This document shows positions 1 through 12,827 of a DNA stretch of 64,000 nucleotides, piece by piece. Position 1 is the stretch's first letter; every line of letters begins with the position of its first letter. Source of the DNA: Actimicrobium sp034313845. Lineage in GTDB: Bacteria; Pseudomonadota; Gammaproteobacteria; Burkholderiales; Burkholderiaceae_D. The stretch is from NCBI RefSeq assembly GCF_034313845.1, contig NZ_JAVIWN010000001.1. One strand, 5' to 3'. The notes under the pieces were generated by a model, which made no database searches, was not told the origin of the DNA, and worked only from the letters and a program-made list of their open reading frames with translations. A program made the translations under genes and the position numbers.

Positions 1-227
1 CCGAGTTCGCCGGAAAGGGTGTCACCCAAGGACCCTCCAAGTTTGTCGCGTAGTTCGTCACCGGCGAGGACTTTGGCTGGAGACAATATCTGATCTCCAT
101 CATTGGAAGAAAAAGGACTTGCGGTGACGACGACCGACTGGATTTTTGGCTCGGTAGTTTGGGCGTAGGAAAGTGTGGCAAGTGCAGACAAAACTGCGCC
201 TGCCAATAAAGTGCGTTGAGCGTGCAT
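1..227 (-). CDS. TonB-dependent receptor, N-terminal part only
   Basis: Reading leftward from an ATG at 227 gives a Sec signal peptide (MHAQRTLLAGAVLSALATLS, then YAQ), followed by VVVTASPF and a plug-domain start with ILSPAKVLAGDELRDKLGG and SLGDTLSGELG. This is the N-terminus of an outer-membrane TonB-dependent receptor; the barrel lies off the left edge. The VVVTA stretch is the TonB-box area, and the LSPAKVL...LGDTL pattern recalls ZnuD-like receptors. The DUF2946-like gene just upstream on the same strand is a usual neighbour of such receptors. The substrate (possibly zinc) is inference. Start choice rests on the signal peptide. Confidence 0.85.
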   Translation of the reverse strand, partial: MHAQRTLLAGAVLSALATLSYAQTTEPKIQSVVVTASPFSSNDGDQILSPAKVLAGDELRDKLGGSLGDTLSGEL

Positions 228-298
228 GGTGATTCCTGAATGGATGGCTTAAAAGCGTGCTCGATAAGGGCATTGGCCCGTCGACACGCAAAATTTGC

Positions 299-688
299 TC
301 AGTAAGACAAATCAGGAATCGGTGGTGCGCGGGAGTGGAAGTGTGCGGTGAACGGAGTAGATCTTGAAGCGAAGGCGATCCACAGTGCGAGTGCATGCAG
401 GTTAGGCAAGACCGGTATCGCTACCGAGGCGGTACAGATTCCGGCGGACAGTGTTGCGGCATCAAAGGCGGCGCAAGAGTGACTTGAGTCACCCAGGTGA
501 GCGACCAGTTGAAAGATAAAAGACGTGTCCGCCGACAGGCTGGCGCTCGCGGTCGTCACCCCGTTATGCTCTACCCTGTGCATTTGCCCTAGCCACTGCG
601 CAAATAACAAGGCCACTACCAGCGCGGTAATGGTCTTGAAATTGGTCATTCTTGCGTTCAGTGGGCGGAGGGATCGTGTTGACGACAT
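299..688 (-). CDS. DUF2946-like small membrane protein
   Basis: A protein of about 130 residues with one hydrophobic segment (TALVVALLFAQWLGQMHRVE), then a His/Cys/Asp-bearing stretch (HRVEHNG, HLGDSSHSC, AAFDAATLSAG) and a second hydrophobic segment near the C-terminus. This His-rich, Cys-Asp pattern fits DUF2946, a family often next to TonB receptors for metals. It lies 71 bp upstream of the receptor on the same strand, so the two may form an operon. In-frame ATGs occur at 730, 688 and 649, none with a strong ribosome site; 688 has a weak GGA before it. The family call is by pattern, not search. Confidence 0.55.
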   Translation of the reverse strand: MSSTRSLRPLNARMTNFKTITALVVALLFAQWLGQMHRVEHNGVTTASASLSADTSFIFQLVAHLGDSSHSCAAFDAATLSAGICTASVAIPVLPNLHALALWIAFASRSTPFTAHFHSRAPPIPDLSY

Positions 689-926
689 GATTCCAAGTTG
701 TGTGTAATTTTTGATGAGTGAGGTTAGCATAGACCTACCACGTTGTTTTGCGCCACCTCATGTTATTGCTCGAGAACGCAGTATTTCAAAATCACCCTGT
801 CGAATTTTTCCCAGATCGTGTCGCTTGTTCTCATCTTGCAAATTGGGTCGGCAATAAGTTTTGCCGGGTGTTTTGGAGCATGGGTGCGCGGCTTGGCGAA
901 TCAACTAAATTATTTACCCGGAAAGC

Positions 927-955
927 TTGCAAGCGAGGTTGGTAATGGCTATAGT
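927..955 (+). promoter_or_regulatory. rrn sigma-70 promoter
   Basis: TTGCAA at 927-932 and TATAGT at 950-955 are separated by exactly 17 bp and lie about 315 bp before the 16S gene. A C-rich discriminator (TCGCCTCC) follows, as is usual in stringently controlled rRNA promoters. Confidence 0.65.
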
Positions 956-1067
956 TCGCCTCCTGCTTCGGCGACATCGAAGCGCAGACAAACAAAACGC
1001 TTTGTCAGCAGCGCGAAACACGGCACGGTCGGTGAAGTTAATCGAAGTGCAGTTCGGAGTGCAGGAA

Positions 1068-1080
1068 GTTCTTTAACAAT
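1068..1080 (+). promoter_or_regulatory. boxA-like antitermination site in 16S leader
   Basis: GTTCTTTAACAAT resembles the rrn boxA element bound by NusB-NusE. A second copy (CGCTCTTTAACAATT) occurs at 3211-3225 just before 23S, as expected in proteobacterial rrn operons. Confidence 0.6.
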
Positions 1081-1082
1081 TA

Positions 1083-1103
1083 ACAGTTGATAAGTGTGGG
1101 CAC
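1083..1103 (+). other. 16S pre-rRNA processing stem, left arm
   Basis: These 21 bases are complementary, with two mismatches or wobbles, to 2824-2844 downstream of 16S. The two arms enclose 16S and should form the RNase III substrate that releases pre-16S RNA. Confidence 0.65.
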
Positions 1104-1268
1104 TTGGTGGAAGTGCACTGTAGTGACTTAGGTTGCTACGGAGTCTTTACATATAGCAAGTGCTCACGAAGAAATATAGGAAAGATCGCAAGATTGATCC
1201 TGTCAGTATTTTGAGTGAGCGACCGGTCAGCAATGACCATGTCAGAGATGACATAAAAAACAGAGATT

Positions 1269-2804
<1,536 letters not shown>

Positions 2805-2823
2805 GAGCATGCGCGGAAGCCAT

Positions 2824-2844
2824 GTGTCCACACTTATCAGCTGT
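2824..2844 (+). other. 16S pre-rRNA processing stem, right arm
   Basis: Complement of 1083-1103. It carries CCACACTTATC, which pairs with GATAAGTGTGG upstream of 16S. Confidence 0.65.
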
Positions 2845-2918
2845 TAGTCGAGAGAAGAACAGCAGAAGTACAAGCAAACATGCAAGCCGAGAGGTGAGTT
2901 GGTGGTGCGGGTTCAAGC

Positions 2919-2995
2919 GGGTCTGTAGCTCAGTTGGTTAGAGCACCGTGTTGATAACGCGGGGGTCGTTGGTTCGAGCCCAACCAGACCCACCA
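2919..2995 (+). tRNA. ileT: tRNA-Ile (GAT anticodon)
   Basis: A 77-nt tRNA in the 16S-23S spacer with acceptor GGGTCTG paired to CAGACCC, D arm TAGCTCAG, anticodon GAT at 2953-2955, T arm GGTTCGAGCC and an encoded CCA end. tRNA-Ile(GAU) followed by tRNA-Ala(UGC) is the standard spacer pair. Confidence 0.98.
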
Positions 2996-3029
2996 AGACA
3001 GAGTACTGAAGAAGTAAGTAAAGCACCTG

Positions 3030-3105
3030 GGGGGTTTAGCTCAGCTGGGAGAGCACCTGCTTTGCAAGCAGGGGGTCGTCGGTTCGATCCCGTCAACCTC
3101 CACCA
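3030..3105 (+). tRNA. alaT: tRNA-Ala (TGC anticodon)
   Basis: A 76-nt tRNA with acceptor GGGGGTT paired to AACCTCC, including the G3:U70 pair that marks alanine tRNAs. The anticodon is TGC at 3063-3065, the T arm is GGTTCGATCC and the CCA end is encoded. Confidence 0.98.
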
Positions 3106-3464
3106 GAAAGACAAAGCACGGAAGTAAAAATGCAAACCTAAGCAGTGGTTGCGCGAAGCGCAACGACGTATTTAGGTTTGGTTTTTTATAACAAGAAACC
3201 ATGAGCTGTTCGCTCTTTAACAATTTGGAAGAAGTAAAGATTTATCAGTGTCGAAGAGACTCATGAAAGTGAGAATTAGAGATACTGGTGGGTAGTGATT
3301 GTAATCAACAAACATGTATTCAACATGCTTGCATCTAGCTGGACCGCGCAAGCGGTTACAAAGGTGCAAGTGCATACGTAGTACTCAGTTGACTCTACAC
3401 CGTCTTTGCTCACCAACTGCACTCTTCACGGAGAGTAGTTGATGAGCAGAGGTCAACGTTATAG
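3106..3464 (+). other. Spacer between tRNA-Ala and 23S
   Basis: Non-coding rRNA spacer. It contains the second boxA-like site (3211-3225) and the left arm of the 23S processing stem (3221-3240), which pairs with 6453-6472 with one mismatch. Confidence 0.7.
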
Positions 3465-6349
<2,885 letters not shown>

Positions 6350-6452
6350 TATAACCTTGATGGGTTAGAGACGACGAGTATGGCGTATGCGTTTGTTGAG
6401 CATCACGCCCGCTAACTGCACACTGAGATGATTTCAAGGTGTGTGTTGTACC

Positions 6453-6472
6453 TCTTTACTTCTTCCGAATTG
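6453..6472 (+). other. 23S pre-rRNA processing stem, right arm
   Basis: TCTTTACTTCTTCC and following bases are complementary to 3221-3240 before 23S, so both arms can form the long duplex cut by RNase III. Confidence 0.65.
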
Positions 6473-6524
6473 CGTCCCCTGAGGGAGCCAGAGTAACGGC
6501 TCTCACAGAGGATTCTACAAGTTA

Positions 6525-6640
6525 AGCCTGATGACCATAGCGCGTCGGTACCACCCCTTCCCATCCCGAACAGGACCGTGAAACGACGTTGCGCCGATGA
6601 TAGTGCGTCAACACGTGTGAAAGTAGGTCATCGTCAGGTT
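6525..6640 (+). rRNA. rrf: 5S ribosomal RNA
   Basis: About 116 nt with the expected GCCTGATGACCATAGCG start, CCATCCCGAACAGG in the loop B/C region, and a 3' strand GGTCATCGTCAGG that closes the terminal stem. Ends are estimated from base pairing. Confidence 0.95.
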
Positions 6641-6661
6641 AAGTTACAAGCAGCAAACAAG

Positions 6662-6688
6662 AAGGCCCTTCGAAAGAAGGGCCTTTTT
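6662..6688 (+). terminator. rrn operon intrinsic terminator
   Basis: AAGGCCCTTC, loop GAAA, GAAGGGCCTT form a perfect 10-bp stem with a GNRA-type loop followed by a T tract, 21 bp after 5S. Confidence 0.92.
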
Positions 6689-6834
6689 GCGTTTGGGAAA
6701 CGAAAAAGTCATGGCTCATTGAAAAGCAGAACCGTTACTACGGTTAATCCCCGTTGACTTGACGCAGGGTAGCTCCGCCGCGCACTGTGTTTTTGTTTTT
6801 CAGGTAATTTTCTTTTGTAGAAATGAAACCTGAA

Positions 6835-6858
6835 AACTCACCTTCTGGTGAGTTTTTG
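6835..6858 (+). terminator. Second intrinsic terminator before lactate permease gene
   Basis: AACTCACC, loop TTCT, GGTGAGTT and a T run form an 8-bp stem terminator. The 6689-6834 stretch between the two terminators holds no recognisable gene, so this may be a backup rrn terminator or end an unrecognised small RNA. The rest of the gap (6859-7011) has a TACAAT at 6907-6912 as a possible -10 for the permease gene. Confidence 0.75.
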
Positions 6859-7011
6859 CGTTGTGGCGATGGCAAGTGAGACACCGGTTCCCGGAAACTT
6901 GCGCGTTACAATTTCCTATCACTGGCTGTCCGCAAATCTGGCTCGACCAGATTGTGATCAACATCCTGAATACGGATCTTGATCAACAAGTAAATAAAAA
7001 AGGAATCCAGT

Positions 7012-8727
7012 TTGACTACAACAGCACTCTCCCTCCTAGCTTTCGTTCCTCTTGTCCTGGCAGCAGTCTTGCTCGTCGGGTTGAATTGGCCGGCCAAACG
7101 TGCGATGCCAGTCGTATTTTTAGTCGCGGCCCTCATCGGGGTAACCGCGTGGGGTATGTCCTTCAACCGGGTCGTCGCGTCGAGTCTGCAAGGATTAATC
7201 CTGACTGGATCAATTCTATGGATTATTTTCGGTGCTATTTTGTTGTTGAACACCCTGAAACATTCCGGCGCCATCACAGCGATACGCGGTGGCTTTGCCA
7301 ATATCAGCCCTGACCGGCGTGTGCAAGTAATCATCGTCGCCTGGCTATTCGGTTGTTTTATTGAAGGCGCGTCCGGCTTCGGCACGCCTGCTGCCGTCGT
7401 GGCACCGTTGTTGATGGCGCTTGGATTTCCTGCGCTCGGTGCGGTGATGCTCGGTATGCTGGTGCAGTCAACACCCGTGTCGTTTGGCGCGGTCGGTACG
7501 CCGATTGTGGTTGGGGTTACCGGCGGGCTGGATAAAGCCGGAATCACGGAAAGATTGATTGCAAACGGTTCTGACTGGGATGTATTTTTCCGTCTGATTA
7601 CCTCTGAAGTCGCGATCACGCACGCCATCATCGGCGTCCTGATGCCGCTCTTCATGTGCATCATGATGACCCGATTTTTTGGACAAAAAAAATCCTGGAT
7701 GGAAGGCATGTCAATTGCACCGTTCGCGATTTTTGCAGGGTTGGCATTTGTCCTTCCGTATGCTGCAGCCGGAATTTTCCTCGGCCCTGAATTTCCATCG
7801 ATGGTGGGTGCGTTGGTCGGATTGCTGATTGTGATTCCCGCAGCGAAATCAGGATTCCTGATCCCCAGGGATACATGGGATTTTGCCGAACCCAAGGAGT
7901 GGCCGGTAGCATGGATGGGCAATATCGAAATGAAACTCGAGAGCTTGACCAATACGAAGCCAATGTCGATCGGCATGGCCTGGTTGCCCTATGTATTGCT
8001 GGCCGGTTTGCTGGTGTTATCTCGCGTAAATGCTGACGTCAAAGAATTCTTTACGACCTTCCTTGCCTTCGGCTGGAACAATATTCTGGGTGAAACCGGT
8101 ATTTCCGGGGATATTCAATTGCTATTCCTGCCGGGCGGCATCATGGTGCTGGTGGTGCTGGCGACCTTCCTGCTGCAACGTATGAAGGTGGGTGCGATGA
8201 CCGCCGCGATCTCGGAATCATCAAAGACGTTGCTGGGTGCGGGCTTCGTGTTGATTTTCACTATTCCGATGGTGCGCATCCTGATTAACTCGGATGTCAA
8301 TCTGGCAAACTTACCGTCGATGCCAAGGGCAATGGCGGAATTGGTATCGAGCAGCGTTGGCAGCATCTACCCGTTTTTTGCACCGTCAGTCGGTGCATTG
8401 GGCGCCTTTATTGCCGGCTCCAACACGGTGTCAAACCTGATGATGGCGCAGTTCCAGTTTGACACCGCCCACTTGATCGGTGTGTCCGGTGCCATGCTGG
8501 TGGCATCACAAGCAGTCGGTGCCGCAGCGGGCAACATGATTGCCATTCACAATGTCGTAGCGGCGTCGGCGACAGTTGGCATGCTCGGACGTGAAGGTCA
8601 GGTTATTCGGATGACGATCATTCCAACGATTTATTATCTGATCATGACGGGGTTGATTACGGTCATTGCCGTCTATGTCACCGGCATCAGCGATCCGATG
8701 ATGGGCTTGACCGGCGTTGCGCCTTGA
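7012..8727 (+). CDS. lldP: L-lactate permease, LctP/LldP family
   Basis: A 571-residue inner-membrane protein made of many hydrophobic helices, with the family stretches SGAITAIRGGFANISPDRR, FIEGASGFGTPAAVVAPLL and STPVSFGAVGTP. The family imports L-lactate (also D-lactate or glycolate) with protons. The start is TTG at 7012, preceded at good distance by AAGGAA; no ATG fits as well. Length is close to the usual 550-570. A hydrolase gene follows closely, but no lactate dehydrogenase is adjacent, so the substrate rests on family alone. Confidence 0.93.
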   Translation: MTTTALSLLAFVPLVLAAVLLVGLNWPAKRAMPVVFLVAALIGVTAWGMSFNRVVASSLQGLILTGSILWIIFGAILLLNTLKHSGAITAIRGGFANISPDRRVQVIIVAWLFGCFIEGASGFGTPAAVVAPLLMALGFPALGAVMLGMLVQSTPVSFGAVGTPIVVGVTGGLDKAGITERLIANGSDWDVFFRLITSEVAITHAIIGVLMPLFMCIMMTRFFGQKKSWMEGMSIAPFAIFAGLAFVLPYAAAGIFLGPEFPSMVGALVGLLIVIPAAKSGFLIPRDTWDFAEPKEWPVAWMGNIEMKLESLTNTKPMSIGMAWLPYVLLAGLLVLSRVNADVKEFFTTFLAFGWNNILGETGISGDIQLLFLPGGIMVLVVLATFLLQRMKVGAMTAAISESSKTLLGAGFVLIFTIPMVRILINSDVNLANLPSMPRAMAELVSSSVGSIYPFFAPSVGALGAFIAGSNTVSNLMMAQFQFDTAHLIGVSGAMLVASQAVGAAAGNMIAIHNVVAASATVGMLGREGQVIRMTIIPTIYYLIMTGLITVIAVYVTGISDPMMGLTGVAP

Positions 8728-8768
8728 TTCGGCTAAAAAGGGTTTACTCACAGATCGGAAGACGCTGC

Positions 8769-9782
8769 ATGTTCCATCACACACGACGTTATTGGCCGCT
8801 GCTGATACTTGCGCTGGCGACTGCGCAAGCACAGGCCGCCGACTCGGGGCCTGTCTACGGCCCCGAGCTACAAGGATTTACGTATCCGTTTCCGGTCGGT
8901 CATTTTCAGTTCAGCTCACAAGGCCAGGAACTGGACATGGCCTATATGGATGTCGCGCCGACAGGCACGCCAAATGGCAAGACGGCCTTGCTGCTGCATG
9001 GCAAAAACTTTTGCGGTGCCACGTGGGAGGCGTCAATCAAGGCATTCAATACGGCCGGTTATCGGGTGATCGCGCCTGACCAGGTGGGGTTCTGCGCTTC
9101 CACCAAGCCTGCGCATTATCAGTACACCTTTCAGCAACTGGCCTCCAATACCGAGGCCTTGCTCAAGCAACTTGGCGTCACGCGTGCCGTCGTGGTCGGT
9201 CACTCCACGGGTGGCATGCTGGCGACGCGTTTTGCCTTGATGTTTCCACAAACAGTGGAGCATCTGGTGATGGTCAATCCGATTGGGCTGGAAGACTGGA
9301 AAGCACTCGGGGTGCCCTATCGAAGCGTCGATCAATGGTATGCGCGCGAGCTCAACATCACGGCGACATCGATTGAAAGCTATGAAAAATCGACCTACTA
9401 CAACCACCGCTGGAAGCCGGAATACAGCCGCTGGGTGGATATGCTGGCAGGCCTTAACCGCGGTCCGGGACAGCAGCGCGTCGCCTGGAATTCGGCGTTA
9501 ATCTACGACATGATTTACTCGCAGCCGGTGATTTATGAATTCCCATTGCTGACCATGCCCACGTTATTACTGATCGGCGATGCCGACACGACGGCCATCG
9601 GCAGCGATATGGCATCGGCGTCACTCAAAGCGCGGCTAGGCAATTACAAGGTACTCGGAAAAAAAGCGGTGCTGCAACTACGTCAGGGACGCTTGATCGA
9701 ATTTCCGGGTCTCGGGCATGCGCCGCAAATGGAGGACCCGGAAAAATTTCATCAGGTATTGCTCGATGCGCTGCGCGAGTAG
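8769..9782 (+). CDS. Secreted alpha/beta hydrolase
   Basis: A 337-residue protein with signal peptide MFHHTRRYWPLLILALATAQ ending AQA-A, so likely periplasmic. It has the alpha/beta-hydrolase fold signatures: the oxyanion LLLHGKNFCGATW, nucleophile elbow GHSTGG (Ser146), acid in LLIGDADTTAIG, and the catalytic His in GLGHAPQMEDP. The substrate is unknown; haloperoxidase-like or epoxide-hydrolase-like relatives share these motifs. The ATG at 8769 is chosen because GGAAG lies 7 bases before it and the signal peptide begins there. It starts 41 bp after the permease gene, possibly in one transcript. Confidence 0.85.
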   Translation: MFHHTRRYWPLLILALATAQAQAADSGPVYGPELQGFTYPFPVGHFQFSSQGQELDMAYMDVAPTGTPNGKTALLLHGKNFCGATWEASIKAFNTAGYRVIAPDQVGFCASTKPAHYQYTFQQLASNTEALLKQLGVTRAVVVGHSTGGMLATRFALMFPQTVEHLVMVNPIGLEDWKALGVPYRSVDQWYARELNITATSIESYEKSTYYNHRWKPEYSRWVDMLAGLNRGPGQQRVAWNSALIYDMIYSQPVIYEFPLLTMPTLLLIGDADTTAIGSDMASASLKARLGNYKVLGKKAVLQLRQGRLIEFPGLGHAPQMEDPEKFHQVLLDALRE

Positions 9783-9837
9783 ACGCGCAGCGTGACGGCG
9801 GCCTTGATGGCCGCCGTCCCCGCACAGCAAGGCGTTC

Positions 9838-10845
9838 TTAAAACTCCAGGCAGATCTTGCCGAAGTGTGCGCCGCTGGCCTGATAGCGAAATGCATCGGC
9901 GATCTCGGTCAGCCCGAAAGAGCGGTCGATGACCGGACGGAACCCGGTCGCCTCAATGGCACGAACCATGTCCATCTGCTCTTGACGGCTGCCGACGATC
10001 AAGCCTTGCAGGCGCGCCTGCTTGGCCATCATCGCCGCGGTCGGCACATCGCCGGTGTAGCCGGTCAGTACGCCGATGAGCATGATTTTTCCACCGACAC
10101 GCACCGCATCAATTGACTGCGGCAGCGTGCCCGGTCCACCGACTTCAATGACATGGTCGACGCCCAGGCCGCCGGTCAGTTCGCGGACTTTGGCACCCCA
10201 GTTCGCATGCGTCTTGTAGTTGATGGTCTGGTCCGCGCCGAGTGCACGGGCACGTTCCAGTTTTTCATCCGACGACGACGTGATGATGACGGTGGCACCC
10301 ATCATCTTCGCGAATTGCAAGGCAAAAATCGACACGCCGCCGGTACCCAACGCAAGCACCGTATCGCCCGCCTTGATGTTTCCTTCAACGACTAGCGCGC
10401 GCCAGGCAGTCAGGCCTGCAGTCGTCAGCGTGGCGGCTTCAGCGTGTGTAAATCCCTTCGGTGCCAGCGTGAATGCGTGGGCTGACGTGGTCACCATTTC
10501 GCGCGCGAAGCCATCGATGCCATCGCCCGGTACCGTGCTGAAACTGCCAATCGTGGCAGTGCCATTTGCCCAGGTCGGGAAAAAGCACGAGACAACATGA
10601 TCGCCCACCTTGAACTCGTCGACCCCGGCTCCAACGGCGTCCACCACACCAGCGCCATCGGACATCGGAATACGGCCATCGGCTTCCCAGCCTGCACGGG
10701 TAACGACACTGTAGTCGTGGTAGTTGAGCGAGCTGGCGTGGATGCGGACACGGATTTGTCTGGCCGCCGGAGCAGCAGGTGACTCGCCATCAACAACATG
10801 AAGATTGGCAAGGCCACCGGGAGAGCGCAAGGTAATGGATTTCAT
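9838..10845 (-). CDS. Zinc-independent MDR alcohol dehydrogenase/quinone oxidoreductase
   Basis: A 335-residue medium-chain dehydrogenase/reductase. It has the GroES-like N-terminal part (HASSLNYHDYSVV), the nucleotide-binding turn LALGTGGVSIFALQFAK, NADP-type segments (SSSDEKLERARALGADQTIN) and VDHVIEVGGPGTLPQS. It lacks the Cys-rich structural zinc loop and the catalytic-zinc Cys, which places it with NADPH:quinone oxidoreductase-like MDR proteins. Start at 10845 is preceded by AGGA. The frame extends further upstream without a better start. A terminator of the adjacent upstream gene separates it from that gene. Substrate unknown. Confidence 0.85.
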   Translation of the reverse strand: MKSITLRSPGGLANLHVVDGESPAAPAARQIRVRIHASSLNYHDYSVVTRAGWEADGRIPMSDGAGVVDAVGAGVDEFKVGDHVVSCFFPTWANGTATIGSFSTVPGDGIDGFAREMVTTSAHAFTLAPKGFTHAEAATLTTAGLTAWRALVVEGNIKAGDTVLALGTGGVSIFALQFAKMMGATVIITSSSDEKLERARALGADQTINYKTHANWGAKVRELTGGLGVDHVIEVGGPGTLPQSIDAVRVGGKIMLIGVLTGYTGDVPTAAMMAKQARLQGLIVGSRQEQMDMVRAIEATGFRPVIDRSFGLTEIADAFRYQASGAHFGKICLEF

Positions 10846-10937
10846 GTGGAGTCCTGAAAAAAGGTGAAAAAAAGCGAACGAATGCGGTAGGGAAGGCGGC
10901 GAGATACTGTTTGCCCATGACGGGCAGCCACTGCCCC

Positions 10938-10988
10938 AAAAAAACGGGCCGCACTGATCGACGTCGCAACGTCGGTCAGTGCGGCCCG
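10938..10988 (-). terminator. Strong intrinsic terminator
   Basis: Reading the minus strand, CGGGCCGCACTGA (10988-10976) pairs perfectly with TCAGTGCGGCCCG (10957-10945), an inner CGACGT/ACGTCG pair extends the stem, and seven T residues follow. It sits 46 bp after the dehydrogenase gene at 11035-12081 and should end that transcript. Confidence 0.92.
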
Positions 10989-11034
10989 GATATGTCGGCC
11001 AGCCGGACAACGCATCCGGTTTGGCCAACAGCCG

Positions 11035-12081
11035 TTATGCTGCCAGCGACGCGATGTCGATGACGAAGCGATAGCGTACATCGCTCTTGATGACGCGATC
11101 GTAAGCGTCGTTGATGTCCGCAATCTTGATCAGTTCGATGTCGGCAACGATGTCGTGCTTGCCGCAGAAATCGAGCATTTCCTGTGTCTCTTTGATCGAA
11201 CCGATCATCGAGCCAGCCAGCGTGCGACGCCCGCCAATCAGTACGTGCGCCATCACCGGAATCGGCTTTTCCGGTACGCCGATCAGGACCATCGTGCCAT
11301 CGACCTTGAGCAGATTGATATAGGCGTTCCAGTCAATATTGGCACCAACGGTATTGATGATCAGGTCGAACTCGCCCTGCAACTTATCGAACGTGGCAGC
11401 GTCGCTAGTCGCATAGTAATGCGCCGCGCCAAAGCGCATGCCATCTTCCTGTTTCGACAAACTCTGGCTCAATACCGTCACATCGGCCCCCATCGCACTG
11501 GCCAGCTTCACGCCCATGTGGCCGAGACCGCCCATGCCGATGATGGCGACTTTCTTGCCAGGACCGGCTTTCCAGTGGTGCAGTGGCGAATACAGGGTGA
11601 TGCCGGCGCACAGCAGCGGCGCAGCAGCGTCGAGTGGCAGGTTCTCTGGGATCGACAAGACATAGCCTTCCTTGACGACCATGTGCTCGGAGTAGCCGCC
11701 CATCGTCGGTGTGACACCGTCGGCTTCAAAGCTGTTGTAGGTCTGGACCAAGCCCGGCATGTACTGTTCGAGATCGACATTGCGGGTCGCGCACTGGGTG
11801 CAGGAATCGACAAAGCAGCCGACGCCGACATGATCGCCGACCTTGAATTTGGTGACCTTGCTGCCGACCGCGCTGACGACACCGGCGACTTCATGACCAG
11901 GCACCATGGGAAATTTGGCACCGCCCCATTCGTCACGGACCTGATGGATATCGGAGTGGCAGACGCCACAGAATTTGATATCGATAGAGACGTCGTCTTC
12001 GCGCGGGGCGCGGCGTTCGAACGTCGTTGGTGTCAGTGGAGCGTTGGCTGCAGTCGCTGCATATCCTCGGGTAATTGTCAT
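11035..12081 (-). CDS. YahK-like NAD(P)-dependent alcohol dehydrogenase with degenerate structural zinc site
   Basis: A 348-residue MDR enzyme of the cinnamyl-alcohol dehydrogenase/YahK group, which reduces aldehydes with NADPH. The catalytic zinc site is intact (FCGVCHSDIHQ, GHEVAGVV), and the nucleotide-binding turn IIGMGGLGHMGVKLA is clear. The structural zinc loop, normally C-x2-C-x2-C-x7-C, reads DSCTQCATRNVDLEQYM: the first two cysteines remain, the third is Arg and the fourth Met. The rest of the loop aligns without gaps, so this looks like real substitution, not frameshift. Start ATG at 12081 matches the family N-terminus. It ends at the terminator at 10938-10988. Confidence 0.88.
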   Translation of the reverse strand: MTITRGYAATAANAPLTPTTFERRAPREDDVSIDIKFCGVCHSDIHQVRDEWGGAKFPMVPGHEVAGVVSAVGSKVTKFKVGDHVGVGCFVDSCTQCATRNVDLEQYMPGLVQTYNSFEADGVTPTMGGYSEHMVVKEGYVLSIPENLPLDAAAPLLCAGITLYSPLHHWKAGPGKKVAIIGMGGLGHMGVKLASAMGADVTVLSQSLSKQEDGMRFGAAHYYATSDAATFDKLQGEFDLIINTVGANIDWNAYINLLKVDGTMVLIGVPEKPIPVMAHVLIGGRRTLAGSMIGSIKETQEMLDFCGKHDIVADIELIKIADINDAYDRVIKSDVRYRFVIDIASLAA

Positions 12082-12173
12082 GTGGAAAATCCGTTTCAGA
12101 GAAGAAGGAGCTTTTTAATATACGCGCTTAACGCGGTGTACGTACACTACCGGAAAGCCACTTTTCCGGGTTT

Positions 12174-12788
12174 CTAGGGGTTAAGCCAGTGCATTGTCGC
12201 GTGCTCATCTTCCCAGGAAAACAGCGCGCGCCGCTGTCCGTGCGTATGCAAATACAGCCATTCCAGCCGGACAATGTCGACTGACAGCACGGCAAAAAAT
12301 GGACGGCCGGCGGCCACTGTTTTGCGAGTCGCCTCGCTGCCGTCATGGTCCGATGGCAGCGCACAAGCCGCCGCCGGCAAGGGTCCTGAAAAGCACCGTA
12401 ACGCATTCGGTGAGGCATCGCGCCACTGCTGATCGGCCAGGGCATCGCTGGTATGGAGCTGTGCGATGCCATTGCACCGCAGCTGGATCTTGCGATGCGC
12501 GTCGTAAAAAGTGACGGCCACGCGGTTGTCGTCGCCGAGCTGTTCGGCTTTGCCGCTGCGCGTGTCCGTATGAAAAATAAGCTGCCGCCGATCCGCATCG
12601 ACAGCGCGCAAGACCAGCACCCGCGCCTGCGGTCCGTCGGCGCAGACCGTCGCCAGAACCGGCGTACGAAACGCCGCCTTGCGGTCTTTGGTGGCCCGTC
12701 CGAGCATTTTCCAGGCCATTTGCAATGACCCCTGAAGGTCATTATAAAAGTTGGGAAAAGGCTCCTGGGGATGCGCAATGATAGGCAT
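12174..12788 (-). CDS. Pyridoxamine 5'-phosphate oxidase-family FMN protein
   Basis: A 204-residue protein with the split-barrel flavin-binding pattern of PNPOx-like proteins: RTPVLATVCADGPQARVLVL, then LIFHTDTRSGKAEQL and VAVTFYDAHRKIQLRCNG, and a C-terminal VRLEWLYLHTHGQRRALF. The family includes PdxH and general FMN-dependent oxidases; the Alr4036-type fit seems better than true PdxH because the C-terminal PdxH signature is not seen. AGGAG lies upstream of the ATG at 12788. It is followed by an imperfect hairpin (around 12150-12170) without a T tract. Confidence 0.8.
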   Translation of the reverse strand: MPIIAHPQEPFPNFYNDLQGSLQMAWKMLGRATKDRKAAFRTPVLATVCADGPQARVLVLRAVDADRRQLIFHTDTRSGKAEQLGDDNRVAVTFYDAHRKIQLRCNGIAQLHTSDALADQQWRDASPNALRCFSGPLPAAACALPSDHDGSEATRKTVAAGRPFFAVLSVDIVRLEWLYLHTHGQRRALFSWEDEHATMHWLNP

Positions 12789-12827
12789 AGCGGGGTGGTT
12801 CTCCTGGTGGTAAAAGTGAATCAGTGC

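Larger units (their letters stand above)
731..1268 (+). other. rrn upstream region and 16S leader, no gene
   Basis: This 538-bp stretch has no convincing gene. It contains the rrn promoter at 927-955, a boxA-like antiterminator at 1068-1080 and the left half of the 16S processing stem at 1083-1103. Short open frames here have no ribosome sites or family features. Confidence 0.7.

Noticed and set aside
743..1090. Short open frames before 16S
   Set aside because: They cover the rrn promoter and leader and have no ribosome site.
6906..7976. Minus-strand open frame of 356 codons
   Set aside because: Antisense to the lactate permease gene, which has clear membrane helices and family motifs.
12150..12172. 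Hairpin after the PNPOx-like gene as a terminator
   Set aside because: It has a good stem (CCGGAAA/TTTCCGG) but no T tract in the direction of transcription.
11155..12177. Plus-strand open frame of 340 codons
   Set aside because: Antisense to the YahK-like dehydrogenase with intact catalytic zinc motifs.
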